64,000 nt of DNA, taken from the NCBI GenBank assembly GCA_030248215.1, contig JASANG010001627.1, forward strand, positions 1 to 64,000. The letters are read 5' to 3'. This stretch comes from Enoplolaimus lenunculus (lineage: Eukaryota > Nematoda > Enoplea > Enoplida > Thoracostomopsidae). The position numbers were made by a program, and so were the translations under genes. Below, piece by piece: positions 47,870-60,268 of this stretch (positions are counted from its first letter, which is position 1; every line of letters begins with the position of its first letter). The notes under the pieces were generated by a model that had not been told where the DNA came from, did not search any database, and worked only from the letters and a program-made list of their open reading frames with translations.

Positions 47870-50800
47870 TTTACTGAAATAACCACTAAATTATTTTGTT
47901 CTTAAAGCAATTCTTTGAATAGTGCCCTAAATTAAGACATTTTTTGCAGACAGCAAATCACACACAATAATAACCACTACCACGTTATACCTACACCATA
48001 TGATATTACGTATTACAACTTTATACTTTTGCTCTTGAAAAGAAAAGGGGGAAATTAGTGTAACCGGTGGTCAATCTTAAGGGATAATCGATTCTTCGCG
48101 CATCAGTCCCGTTGTGCTGAAAATGAAGCGACCCAAAAGATACACTTGAAATTCACCATCATTTTTATCGGTATATAACTTTAAAAATATAACACTGAAA
48201 TATACAATACGAGTTAACATTTATTAAGCGTTCGGCTCAATGCGGAAATAAGCTTAAAACATCAAAATATTTGATTAAAACGTTTTGTTGTAAAATTTAA
48301 AATCACAAATATATCTTCACTGGAAAATGCTGCAGCGGCCACGGTACAGAAAACGTATCCTATCGCTACCGGAAAACTCCAGTTCAGTTGTACCTGTATT
48401 CTTCCTGGCTTGTTATAAAATGTTGGAAAGCATTTCAGAGTATGATTAAACACACAACCACAACAGATATACTAAAAACACTCAATCCTGTGATCGTCTC
48501 TTTCTGCGTTGTGAGTGCCAACTCTGTGTGTGTCTCCTAAAATTTCACACATTTCCATTTGTGTGTGTCTCTGACTACAAATAACATTGTCAAGTAAGAA
48601 AGGATTTTCTGAAAATTCAAACTTCCTTTTATGTTTGCCGACTGATAACTAATCATTGCTGGGTTACGGTAGATTTATATGTATATATTGCCTTTACACT
48701 GGATGTGTATTGTTTTAGTCATACTGTATGTATGTTTACATTTTTTATATTGTGCCTTTTTTGTATTTGTACTATACATAACTTATTCGTATGAACTTAT
48801 TTGTATGTATGTATATAAAGTTTAGACAGTTCCGCGATCGAGCTTATATATACTGCCACTCTGGTCTGACACTCCAATGAGCGCTTTTTCCAGTAAACCG
48901 CTTTATACTACGCTTTATCGTAAATTTGTGCTGAAATGCTACGATCTGAGCTTCTGTGAAATATTGATATATATTTTCTTTTATTCACCATATGATTTGC
49001 GCAATTTGCTTTAATATTCATTCATAAGGTTACTGATATCGGATGCAGTACCTATTATAAACTTAGCCAGAATGTCTTTTCAGCATGGTTCATAACCCTT
49101 TGTAACATCGTCCATTTTCAAATTGCTGCAAGAATACCATGGACACATGTCATCCATGTGTGCCCTCTGTTTGTATATATAGATGCCTTTATGTCAATAT
49201 GAACAAACAGAATGCTAAATATAAATTTACACATCAAAATCCGGGGCGTAGCCAGGATTTCATTTCGGTAAAGCATATATAAGTTTAGTCTAAGAAAATT
49301 TTCTTGCAAGCGAGCATAAACGTCAATATATTTTTCACTTCTACAATTAGGGAAATAAAACATTTTAGGTAAAAGGTTTCCTTAAAGGTCTGTTGAGCCG
49401 CGGATCTGGCACGTAGCCACAGAAAAGACAAGACCTGAACTCACTTGCAGACAATTTGTCTTTTCTCTTTAAGAAAACTTAACTTGTCCCCAATTGTTAA
49501 TTAAGTTAAATTCTCGATGGCGCCAGCTGAAAAGCCGATTTTGACCACTGAATTCCGCGGCTGCACGTTTAGGTTACGTGTAGACCTTGGACACATTTAT
49601 AAAATTTAATTTGTTTCCAATTTCATGCCTTATTGCACGGACAGTTGATGGAGTAAATTAATAAATGTTGCTCGTAAAAATTCGTTAATAACTGGCTTTG
49701 TGTAATATATATTTAATATACAATTTTATGGGGTTGCGTTTAAATCTAAGTGCCGAATAGTTTCTCATTGAGGTTTAAGCTTCAGAGAATTTTGTTCCAG
49801 CCGAGGGCGGCTCTAGACTGGTCAGGGGCGTCAGGAAAACAAAACACCGCTATCTTAAGGCAAACGGATAAGCTTTCGAGTGGAATGTACAAGAACCACG
49901 TTTATATATATAGCCCAATGAAATTAGCCAGTCGGAAACCACCGAAGCCGGAAATATATAGGCCTCAGCTTGAGTCCTGAGCATATATTAGGTAAATTTT
50001 GGTCCAAGTTTACAAACAGATAACGTAAAACGATGTGCATAATCTGATCAAATGCTTTGAAAACCCTTCAACTGGGAATTACATTTGCCAAAATTTTTTA
50101 TCCTAGTATATATCAATCAAACCCTCGTCGCCGAAATAAAAACTCGTTTAATTCCGTATCAAGTTTTGAAAAGTTTTAAATATTTTGGAGTTGCTAAAAT
50201 CTTGAAATATAGTAAAAGTCCCTGTGACAGCTAAAACTTCAGTTGATGACATTATGAGGTTAAACGTTTACTATATTGAAACCAATGGGGGGAGACTTCA
50301 ATTGATACCATGTGAAGAACGCTGTGTATATAAGTGGAACTTTTGTTAGGTATATACTGGAAAAACGTCTAGTTTAAAATTCGCCCTGACTTACCAATTT
50401 CTGCTTTTCCACATCTTGAAAATTCGTTCTACAGTAAAATCTTCACTTCATGCTGAACTGCTGTCTTATATTTCGGAGAAAATCATAAATGAATAGCCGA
50501 GTTTATAGAGTTAATAAAATTTAATTTTTATGAGCGCAGTAAGTTTTACGTTTTTATACCTTCAGGTGTACCTATAGGTACCTATATTATTGAGAACGAG
50601 GCTTTTATGAAAACGAGCGATTATGTATAAAAAACTACGGAACGAGCTTCGAAGCTGTACTTATGATTTTAAAATATTTCCTAAAGTCGTGAGCCTTTTC
50701 AGTACAATATGTGGTACATGAAATTACCCCTTGTAGTAATTGTAAAATATTGTAAATGAAATTTTCTAATTCTCAAACTCTTAATTTTACACAGCTGAAA

Positions 50801-52760
50801 AACTTATGCTACATTTTGCGGTTTCATCTTTTATTTCCCCACATATGTTGCGCTAAACTTTAGGCGTATGTAAAGGGTTTACTTATTGATATAAGGCTCC
50901 TATAGCTTCTAAATGACGGTGAAGTGTATAAACATTGAAGAGACCTTTTGTACGTTTAGTGCAATGGATTTATTTTGTGTCCCGAACAGCTACTATTTCA
51001 GTGGGCAACTTGGCCGGCCGTCAAAACCAACGATGGTTGTTCAAGACTGCTAAAAGCGCATGCGTGCAAACTGAATATGAGGCCCGTATTCTCAAATGTG
51101 TATAGCACCTGTCACCAGTTAGCCTTGTTTTCAAGCTGCAAAATATCTGCAATTGAGCATACGGGCTTTTAGGTCACAATTCGATCCTGTAACAGGTTTT
51201 CTTTGCAGTATTTGATTGGTTTTTAATACAAAAATTTTCAGTTACGGTCTGCAACAGGTTATTTTTGTTGTGTACATCTTAACAATAATTGATCAAGCTT
51301 TCATGAACAAGTGTTTGGACGGTTTCAGTTGAAGTACAATGGCTGAATGATTTCAGCAAGCCTCAGCAAGATATTGTAAATTACCACATTCTACATTGTA
51401 CATTGACGTATGTGAACAATAAAAGATTAGGCCAAAAACATTTCAATTCACAGGCAAAATGCAAAGGTTAACAACTTTATTTGCCTCCAAAATTTCAAAT
51501 CTTCGACTCTCATAAAACGATTTCAACGATGTGTCATATGCAACAGGTTTGCACACCGTTCAATTGTGCAAACGGGTTGGTCGGGGGGAGCGCGAGCAAG
51601 CACTAAAACAATAAAACACCGCCCCTCTCGTCTCCCCCAACGTTTTACAACGCGTAATAAATTCTTTTCTTCTGATTTTATTGCCATTGTTAATAAATCT
51701 ACAACAAACAAATGTTGTATTACCGCTGTGTCTACCTGTTAACAAGTTTCATTCGTTGCTTCTCGTAAAGATGTCACCCCTGATCACAGAGGCAGGGATT
51801 ATATATTCAATTTGACAGATATATAATATTGATTGGGGGGCCTTTTTTAGTTATATAAGCATGGCGATTTATGTTAGAGCTCTGAAATAGTACGCCATAG
51901 TCCTAGACCTTAGGTTTAGGTTCGGGCGTCGCTTAGACGTAGGCTTAAAACAGAGACCCCCATCAAATGTCTATGATTGATTTTTTGTGGAACTTAGACA
52001 GGATCATAGGAATCTTGCGCGGGAACACCAGATACAGTCTCAGTATTAAAAACAATCTTCTAGTTTTACGTGGCTCCAGTCAGGAGAAGTGAGCCCGAAA
52101 TGACGCCGTTTGTTTGAATCACTACTTATATGTGTGAACTACGCGAATATAAAGTTTTGCAAAACTAATTTACCAAGCGAAATGCGGAGCTTAGCGTAAA
52201 TTTTATCATTAAAAAGCATTCTTAAAGTATTACATTTCGCTCACACTCCAGGTGACGCCCCCAACGTAGGGATGGATCCAGAATTTCTCAGCGTTTGATC
52301 TGAATGTTGTCCGAGCTCACGCTCGTGTTTGATAACTGAAAGGGCGCCTTTTTATAAAACACTTTAACGCAAAAATTGCAAAGTGTGACGTAGCTAGAAA
52401 GTTTACTCTTTAAATTTAAAATAATCATAGTTCGCGTGCAGCGCCAAATTTTTTCGACATTTTCTGCTAAAGTAGCTAAGCAGCTTATAGTTTAGGTGAA
52501 AGGTAATATACAATCTTCATATATTGCGTCCAGTGGGAGACAGCAAACGACACATATCGCTCCAAAACGGTTTTAATAACGGTTCTTGAATATTTCATTT
52601 CGAGTGTGTTACCTATTATATATTATCTTAACCAAAATTGTACGCAGCAAGTTTAACGATAGAGAAAATTTGTTAATATTTAGTAACCTTGTGGTTATTT
52701 TAAGGTCGGGTAGTGTGAAGCCATTAAAAAATCACGGCAACGTAAAATAGTGTCAAAATG
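47870..52760. other. Long intergenic stretch, nothing recognised
   Basis: About 4.9 kb of AT-rich DNA with only short, patternless open frames. A single dispersed-repeat fragment (GGGGCGTAGCCAGGATTTCA) is at about 49246-49270. Confidence 0.5.
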
Positions 52761-52840
52761 GAAACTTCGGCTGTTTTTGTTTCAACCGGATAGTGGGGCC
52801 CCTCCAATTGGGGGTATAGGCCCCATTGCACTGCATGACT
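52760..52840. repeat. Fragment of the GGAGCAGGCAGG repeat family
   Basis: TTTCAACCGGATAGTGGGGC and the GGGG(T)-rich text after it align with 56145-56200. It is only a fragment. Confidence 0.4.
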
Positions 52841-52927
52841 TTGAGCACTAGAAATCATCAGAGGGTTAAAAACTTGAGTTTATATCCTTAGGAAAACATT
52901 ACTGGATGTATTAGGGAGATCTTATGC

Positions 52928-53526
52928 GGGGTTCACGTTATAACCGGGGCAGACGGGACACGGTTTGTCCCATGTTGATTTGACGTCAACGTTAGAATTT
53001 GGGCACAATTATCGGGTCAACAGACAAAACTCGAATGTCATATGACATTAGCTTACAAACCACCGCTCTCAAATGATCAATGTGTACAAGGACGGTATGT
53101 GACATGACACTGTCGTACATTTATGCGAATATCATATGATATTCCAAAATATCAACGAATATCATATGATATTCAGCGGGACAGTGTACCCTTTGCGTAC
53201 TAATAAATGAATGAAAAGTTGGATGGCAGAGGCACAAACGTGTTTTAAATACAAATACATGCCTGCAAATCGTTTCCGACACAAAATTGCTTAAAACCAC
53301 AGCTTCATAATTCAAAAATTCAAATTTCAAATTCTAGTATCATATGATATTCAACAGGATAATTTGGGTATGTTACCTCAACTACGCAGACGACCTGCAC
53401 ATGATATTAACAGACAAATACGAATTTTTGAATACGATATGGGGTCTACAAGCAGACAAAATGTGACCCAATAGTCTAATAGGGACAAAACGTGTCCCAA
53501 GCTGCCCCGGTTATAACGTGAACCCC
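52928..53526. mobile_element. Palindrome-rich TIR element, well-preserved copy
   Basis: The 599-bp element has exact 24-bp inverted ends (GGGGTTCACGTTATAACCGG and four more bases). It contains two perfect 18-bp palindromes GAATATCATATGATATTC at 53127-53144 and 53157-53174, starts 30 bp apart, and a partial third at about 53338-53353. It has no coding capacity and no confident TSD. Relatives are at 3345-3820 and, badly worn, 53820-54155. Confidence 0.85.
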
Positions 53527-53819
53527 GAATTACTTCATCCGAGCTGGTTACGGGCCTGAACCAGCATTAATAAACTGCGGAGCGTGAAAAAAATTTGCAC
53601 GTAGTGTGTTAAAATATATAAAGAATAAACCTGATGTGGTAGTATATAATGTTAAGATAAATTTGTTTGTTATTTTTATTCATTAACAGCCATTCCGTGC
53701 GCTATAACTGTCATTAACCGTGCATCAAGTGTGCCGAACAGTTTTGCTGTAATGGCACGGTGGTTGTAGCACGGCTCTTAACTATATAAGCCGTACGTAC
53801 AATTATATGAATTGAATAT

Positions 53820-54155
53820 ATCACAGTAATGTTCGAAAATTGCAGCAAATGTCATGTGATATGCTAAGCATTACAGCGCTACTTTCACTCGATTATAAAT
53901 GAATAGAACGTTGGGTGATGGAGGCACAGATGTGTTTTAAACATCAATACGCGCCGGCAAATTCGTTTCTGACACAAAACCTCTCAGTACCAGCGTATAT
54001 ATTTATTAAAAAATACAAATTTCAAATTCTAGTAACATAATGATATACGTATATTTGAAGAACTATGAGCAGACAACATGATACCAATAGTCCAGTAGAG
54101 ACAAAAAATATGTAAAAAAACTGTCCCATAACGTCAACCCCTTATAAGCCACACG
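53820..54155. mobile_element. Palindrome element, badly worn copy
   Basis: Shares the GTTGG(G/A)TG(G/A)(A/C)(G)GAGGCACA block, ACACAAAA and the AATAGTC(C/T)A(A/G)TA(G)AGAC segment with 53180-53490, in the same order. Ends are not preserved. Confidence 0.5.
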
Positions 54156-54159
54156 GGAA

Positions 54160-54270
54160 AAAGGTGCAAAAATGTCGCTAGGTTTAGGCTTAATACGAAT
54201 ACGGTGTTTGCAACGCTTTGGCTTAAGCTTAGGCTTTGGAATACGCTTAATCTACTGTTACGGCCCTAAA
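54160..54270. repeat. Single arm of the AAGCCTAAGC foldback family
   Basis: GCTTTGGCTTAAGCTTAGGC and GGAATACGCTTAATCTACTG are followed by GGCCCTAAAAGTAACATTGA. The last phrase resembles an inverted copy of the end of elements A-C. Related to 9880-10056. Confidence 0.45.
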
Positions 54271-55160
54271 AGTAACATTGACCCAACAGGTGATAGATGC
54301 TCGTGCTACACACATTTGTGATTACGGAAACTAAGAAATCATATTAAAAATCAAGCGCTATTTAGACCGCTTTCTTGCTTCAAACAGCATCTTTCAACGC
54401 TTTTTTACACGCGTATAAACTTTAGAAATTTATTCGCAAACCAAAACGTTATTAAAAGTAAACTTTTGTTAAGGTTTGTCAAACCGATATTTCAGCAAGA
54501 AGATATAAGCGTTTTTCGCGACGCAAAAAAAGACTTGGTTTCAATTGGTTTATCACATTTTAGTAGCAGACCCACAATGTAACCTTTTCATTCATAATTG
54601 CATCTATGAATGAACGGAAAAATATTTCTTTAATTTTGTTCGCTCATTTTACAACTCTGTTAGCAATTTGCGTCTAAACATCCATTTAACCTTTATGGAC
54701 AATTATTTCGTACTATTTTTTATTACTTTCAAGTTAATTTTTATTATATATATATGTTTGGCACGTGCCACAATATACTTCGGCAGTGTTGTTTTGCAAC
54801 GCAAGCGTGTCATAAAAATTTCAAAATGTTTTCAAATATAATTGAATACTTGATAACTATTTGCTTGAACTATGTAAGAAAATTTTTTTCATGATGCTGT
54901 TCGTGTGCAAATACCAGATCAAAATGGTTCGCAGTGGCGCGTCTAGTAAAATTTGCGTTAGTTAGGGCTGGTATCGAAGAAGCAGGCTTTTGAAATAAAA
55001 TTCGGAAAATGCCTCGCATCAGTGCGCCCTGGTTGCTGATGTAGGTGTATAGAGATATAGCTTAAACATGGCTTTACTCACACGTATGTGATTTTACTTA
55101 GATTTTGTAGCTGTAACTTAATCCAAGTGTTTCAATACTGTTTATTCATGGCTAAAATAT
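54270..55160. other. No gene seen
   Basis: AT-rich DNA, no recognisable exon or repeat ends. Confidence 0.35.
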
Positions 55161-55163
55161 TAA

Positions 55164-55537
55164 GAGGGTGTAATAAGATGGGGAGGGGTTTCCATTTTGA
55201 GTCCCAATCAATTGGAGTCCGTATCCCTAATAAGAGTCCATAGCGGATAGAGTCCCTAAACCCTAATTAAAGTCCATAAATGTCAATTATGCCTAAATGT
55301 AGCGCATAAATGACTCCAGGACCAAATAAAGTTCAGTTCGAAACTTTAAAGCGTATTATGTTTTGAAAGTACAATCCTAAGTGTAAACCTTGCATTATCG
55401 CTCAAGCTTTTGATACAATACAAATAAACGTTTAATTCAACGGATAGTTAAGTACCGAATATATACCATTAACGAAGGGCGGCGGAGGGCCGGCTAAAAG
55501 TAAATAACAGTCCGTAACCGAACAACAGAGGGGGTCA
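55164..55537. mobile_element. CTGTAGTGACC MITE, copy 5 (ends lost)
   Basis: The interior matches copy 1 over most of its length (TCCCAATCAATTGGAGTCCG; AATGACTCCAGGACCAAATA). Both terminal repeats are missing. Confidence 0.75.
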
Positions 55538-55539
55538 TT

Positions 55540-56040
55540 GTTGGCCTTTACAAGAAAACACTTTGGCCATCCTGCTTGGATAAGACACACAAGATATTAA
55601 AAATATAAACGAGAATATGTAAAGTATTTTTCCGTCGAAATCACAGGGAAACTAGCAATGCTTCACTTTAGCCTCTATGTCAATACTAAACGAAGAGAAT
55701 ACCGAGTCTCCAAAACATGGTTGACTGCATTGTACCCCTGCGCATAACATAAACAGTAGTTATATACTGTTTTGTATGAAATTGTCGACGATTCCTTGAT
55801 CGCTTTACACATTCATTCATGGTTTTTGTTAAACTATTACATAACTTCATGCAATGAATAAATAAATATTTGCAAATATTGTACACGCCAAAACGAGACT
55901 ATTTATAATACAATTTTTAATTGAAAAATTTATTGCAATAAAAGTAAAGTGCATAAAGTGCAAACATAACAAAAGCCATCGTATGGTTGAAATTGAAGAT
56001 TTCATAATCAAGGCGAAAATCAACCTCGTACTACTTATAT
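55540..56040. other. No gene seen
   Basis: Nothing recognised beyond short, patternless open frames. Confidence 0.35.
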
Positions 56041-56041
56041 C

Positions 56042-56225
56042 AGTGCCGGAGCAGGCAGGGTTGGGGGCTTCCCCCAAATTCAAGAGTGGGCCCCCTAACT
56101 CGCGCGCGAGAAGCCAGACGTATTTTAAAACTTAAGCGGCTTCTGTTTCAACCGGTTAGGGTGGGAGCCCCTTTAGGGGTGGAACCCCCACATGGGGCGT
56201 ATGGAGGAGGTGGGTGCTCAGTCCC
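56042..56225. repeat. GGAGCAGGCAGG dispersed repeat
   Basis: Shares GGAGCAGGCAGG, GCGAGAAGCCAGACG and ATTTTAAAACTTAAGC with 36484-36600 and continues into GGGTGGGAGCCCCTTTAGGG. It lies immediately outside copy B. Confidence 0.55.
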
Positions 56226-56302
56226 TGCTTATCATATATACATATAGGCCCATGTTACTCTGAGGGGCGTCCGTTTAGCCACGGGACCGCAATATACCCG
56301 GA

Positions 56303-57230
56303 GTGAAACGTTTTTGTTGGGTTGGTCGGGATAGCTTCAAACCTGTTTTTTCTGGGTTGGTCGGGACAGCCGGGACTGCTTCGAGCCCATGTTTTACCTG
56401 GGTTGGTCGGGACAGCCGGGACAGCTTCAAACCTATGGTTTTGCTGGGTCGGTCGGGACAGCCGGGGCAGCTTCGAGCCTATATTTTTCCTGGGTCGGTC
56501 GGGACAGCGGGGACAGCTTCGAACCTATATTTTTGCTGGGTCGGTCGGGACAGCTTCGAACCAATATTTTTGCTGGGTTGGTCGGGATAGCGGGGACAGC
56601 TTTGAGCCTATATTTCTGCTGGGTCGGTCGGGACAGCTTCGAACCTATATTTTTGCGGGGTTGGTCGGGATAGCGGGGACAGCTTTGAGCCTATATTTTT
56701 GCTGGGTTGGTCGGGACAGCTTCGAGCCTATATTTTTGCTGGGTCGGTCGGGACAGCTTCAAACCTATATTTTTGCTGGGTTGGTCGAAATAGCGGGGAC
56801 AGCTTTGAGCCTATTTTTTGCTGGGTTGGTCGGGACAGCTTCGAACCTATGTTTTTTCTGGGTCGATCGGGACAGCCGGGCCAGCTTTGAGCCTATATTT
56901 TTGGTGGGTCGATCAGGACAGCTTCGAACCTATGTTTTTGCTGGGTCGATCGGTTCAGCTTGGACTCTATACTTTGGCTGGGTCGGTCGGCACAGTCGGT
57001 ACAGTTTTCGAGCTAGGTTTTGTGGGGTCGGGCGCGACAACTTCGAACTTATGTTTTTGCTGGTTGGGTCAAAACAGCTGGGACAGCTTCAAGCCCAGGT
57101 ATTTGCTGAGTTGGTCGGGACAGCTTCAATCTTATGTTTTTACTGGGTCAGTATATATAGCAGGACAGCGTCGGAGCAAATATGTTTTATGGGACAGAGC
57201 TGTTTCGGCAGGCCCATCAAAAATATAGTC
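56303..57230 (+). repeat. Left minisatellite arm of copy B
   Basis: About 23 units of the GGTCGGGACAGCTTCGAACC type, mostly 36-48 bp, homologous to the inverted array at 13535-14335. The unit period drifts towards the centre of the element. Confidence 0.9.
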
Positions 57231-57266
57231 AGAACTGCTGAACCTGCAAAGTATAAGCTACCAACC

Positions 57267-58203
57267 GGGGTGTAACGTGATATCCGTTTTCGTTTCCGTT
57301 TTATAGAAACACTGGAAATTCTGTTATTTTATGCTCAAAAATTAGTTCGAAATCACGTGTATGTCTCGCAATTTTTCATTATAGATATGTTGCAATTGTT
57401 CAAACTGAAATAAAAATGACGAAATTTAAACAATATCTTGAAATTTTCTGCGTATCCGCTATTCTTTCTTTAAAATTTTAGAAAGCCAACAAATTTGCGA
57501 TGAAATGATAACACCAATTTAACATGTTTTTATTGACTAACGTTTTACGAACTGCGGTAACGACTCAGATTTTTTCACCTGCGCTTGCGCACTGCTTACC
57601 TTCGCACATTTTGTTCCGGATATCCGGATATGTACACTGCAAAGAATGGTGAGTCAAATTGACTCTCTGAAATAGGATTTCCTGACTACACAAACTGATT
57701 CAAATTCGACTCCGCCAGAATCACATTCGATTCACTCAGTTGTAACCTTGACGTGCCGTATGGCTCAAATTGTTGCATATGCAGAGTTCCTATAATGCGT
57801 GACACTCGGTGAAACCTTTTTGCATTTAACAGCCTTTAAACTTTAAATTGTATTTACCCATAAAGCTGCATTACATATATTGTTGATAGGTTAAATTTGT
57901 GATTAAACATGTGTTAGCCTATAAAGAGCAGAAGATAGCTAAAGAAATACACTCCTAATCGAATAATTTATTTCGTCGTAGCAACCTGGATGCCCCTAAA
58001 AGTAACATTGGATAAATTTTGTATTAATTTCTATTTCACACCAAACTATAATTGCAACATATTTTTAGAACTGCGCGATGTTCACGTTATTTATAACCAG
58101 TTTTGAGCTTAAAAATAACGAAATTTTCGATATTAACAGTAACAGAAACAAAACGGGCACCGATTTTAACTTAAATGAGTACGAATATCTGGTTACACCC
58201 TGA
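57267..58203. mobile_element. hAT-like relic inside copy B
   Basis: Near-identical, inverted counterpart of 12554-13487, ending GGTTACACCCTG at 58203. Confidence 0.65.
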
Positions 58204-58417
58204 TGGCCGCAAGTGAAATTTATTGAATTTTTTCTCTATAGACGTCAGATTTAACATAATTAAACACTGCATATAATCGACCCACCTGTTCTCTCTAGTA
58301 AGTAGGCTTATACGTAGACTTAAGCTTATTCTGAGGTTTGCTCTCCATAGGCTTATAAGACGTAACCCAGGCTTTATCATGCTTAGCTTTTAGACTAGGA
58401 GTTTAGCATGAATATCA

Positions 58418-59790
58418 GCTTCGAAACTGTTGGGAGAGACCGAGCAAAATAAAAATATATGCTTCGAAGCTAGTTTCGGCAGCCGTGGCGAAAACGTAGG
58501 CTCAAAACTGTTCCGATCAACCCGTAAACTATAGGCTTGAACGCGTCCTAGCTGTTCCGGCCAACTCAGCGAAAACAACCTCGAAGCTGTCCCGACAAAC
58601 CCAGCAAAACATAGGGTCGAAGCTGTCCCGACCAACCCAGCAAAAACATACGCTTGAAGCTTACCCGGCCAACCCAGCAAAAACATACGCTTGAAGCTGT
58701 CCCGACCAACCCAGCAAAAACATAGGCTCGAAGCTGTCCCGACCAACCCAGCAAAAACATAGGCTCGAAGTTGTCCCGACCAACCCAGCAAAAACGTAGG
58801 CTCGAAGCTGTCCCGACTAACCCAGCAAAAACATACGCTTGAAGCTTACCCGGCCAACCCAGCGAAAACATAGGCTCGAAGCTGTCCCGACCAACCCAGC
58901 AAAAACATAGGCTCGAAGTTGTCCCGACCAACCCAGCAAAAACATAGGCTCGAAGTTGTCCCGACCAACCCAGCAAAAACATAGGCTCGAAGCTGTCCCG
59001 ACCAACCCAGCAAAAACATAGGCTCGAAGTTGTCCCGACCAACCCAGCAAAAACATAGGCTCGAAGCTGTCCCGACCAACCCAGCAAAAACATAGGCTCG
59101 AAGCTGTCCTAGCTGTCCCGACCGACCCAGGAAAAATATGGGCTCGAAGCTGTCCGGCTATCCCGTCCGACCCAACAAAAACATAGGCTCGCAGCTGTCC
59201 CTGCTGTCCCGACCGACCCAACGAAAACACATTCTCGAAGCTGTCCCGGCTTATTCGGCCGACCAAGCAAAAACACAGACTCGAAGCTGTCCCTGCTTAC
59301 CCAGCCGACCCAGCAAAAACATTAGCTCGCAGCTATCCCGGCTGTCCCGACCGACCCAACGAAAATACATGCTCGAAACTGTCCCTGCTTACCCGGCCGA
59401 CCAAACAAAAACACAGGCTCGAAGCTGTTCTGGCGGTCCCGCCCGACCCAGAGAAAACATAGGCTAGAAGCTGTCCCAGCTGACCCGGCCGACCAAGCAA
59501 AAACACAGGCACAAAGCTGTCCCGGCCGACCCAACGAAAATACATACCCGAAGATGTCCCGGCTGACCCGGCTGACCAAGCAAAAACACAGGCTCGAAGC
59601 TGTCCCTGCTTACCCGGCCAACCCAGCAAAACACAGGTTCGAAGCTGTTCCGGCTGACCCGGCCGACCAAGCAAAAACACAGGCTCGAAGCTGTTCTGGC
59701 AGTCCCGCCCGACCCAGCAAAAACACACGCTCGAAGCTGTCCGACCGACCCACCAAAAAACATAAGCTGGAAGCTGTCCCTCCGTCCCAG
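58418..59790 (-). repeat. Right minisatellite arm of copy B
   Basis: Inverted array of the same unit (CCCGACCAACCCAGCAAAAA on the plus strand). It is regular 37-bp at 58600-59110 and longer, more varied further out, matching the internal order of copy A's left arm. Confidence 0.9.
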
Positions 59791-60268
59791 CACAAATAAG
59801 TGAACACGAGTGCTGGCCTGTTGCTGTCCCGTGGAAAACCGGACGCCCCTCAGAGTAACATTGGCCTACATATATATGAGGGAAGAAGGGGTAATAAGAT
59901 GGTTCGTCCATTGCGTACCGTTGTCCTGATTCGCGTCTTATAGAGATTACGTACACAGAACACGCAGTTTCTACAACACCGAATGACATCGCTAGTTAAC
60001 AATTTGTACCAGAACCAGCGGCTGATTTGTCTTCCAAGCAGAATATAAGTCTCCGTTGAATATACCATGGTCTGAAGACAAAGCCGTATTCTCAAACGCA
60101 TGCGCATAGCTCCTGATCAATAGTAAAAGCAATCTCTACTATGTAGTGACCTGAATAAGAGGGAGGCAATTGATACTTATTTAAGCTCTCAGAAACTTGT
60201 TATTTGGTTACACAGTTATTTGTTTTAAATCCGTCGTCTGCAACCTTCGTTAATGATATATACCCGGT

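Larger units (their letters stand above)
56247..59866. mobile_element. 3.62-kb TIR element with inverted minisatellite arms (copy B)
   Basis: Same element as 10743-14398 but in the opposite orientation. Perfect 8-bp target duplications TACATATA lie at 56239-56246 and 59867-59874. The left arm (56303-57230) corresponds to the right arm of copy A, and the right arm (58418-59790) to its left arm. The central part with the hAT-like relic (57267-58203) is nearly identical to copy A, but array lengths differ (about 0.93 against 0.80 kb, and 1.37 against 1.52 kb). No transposase. Confidence 0.9.
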
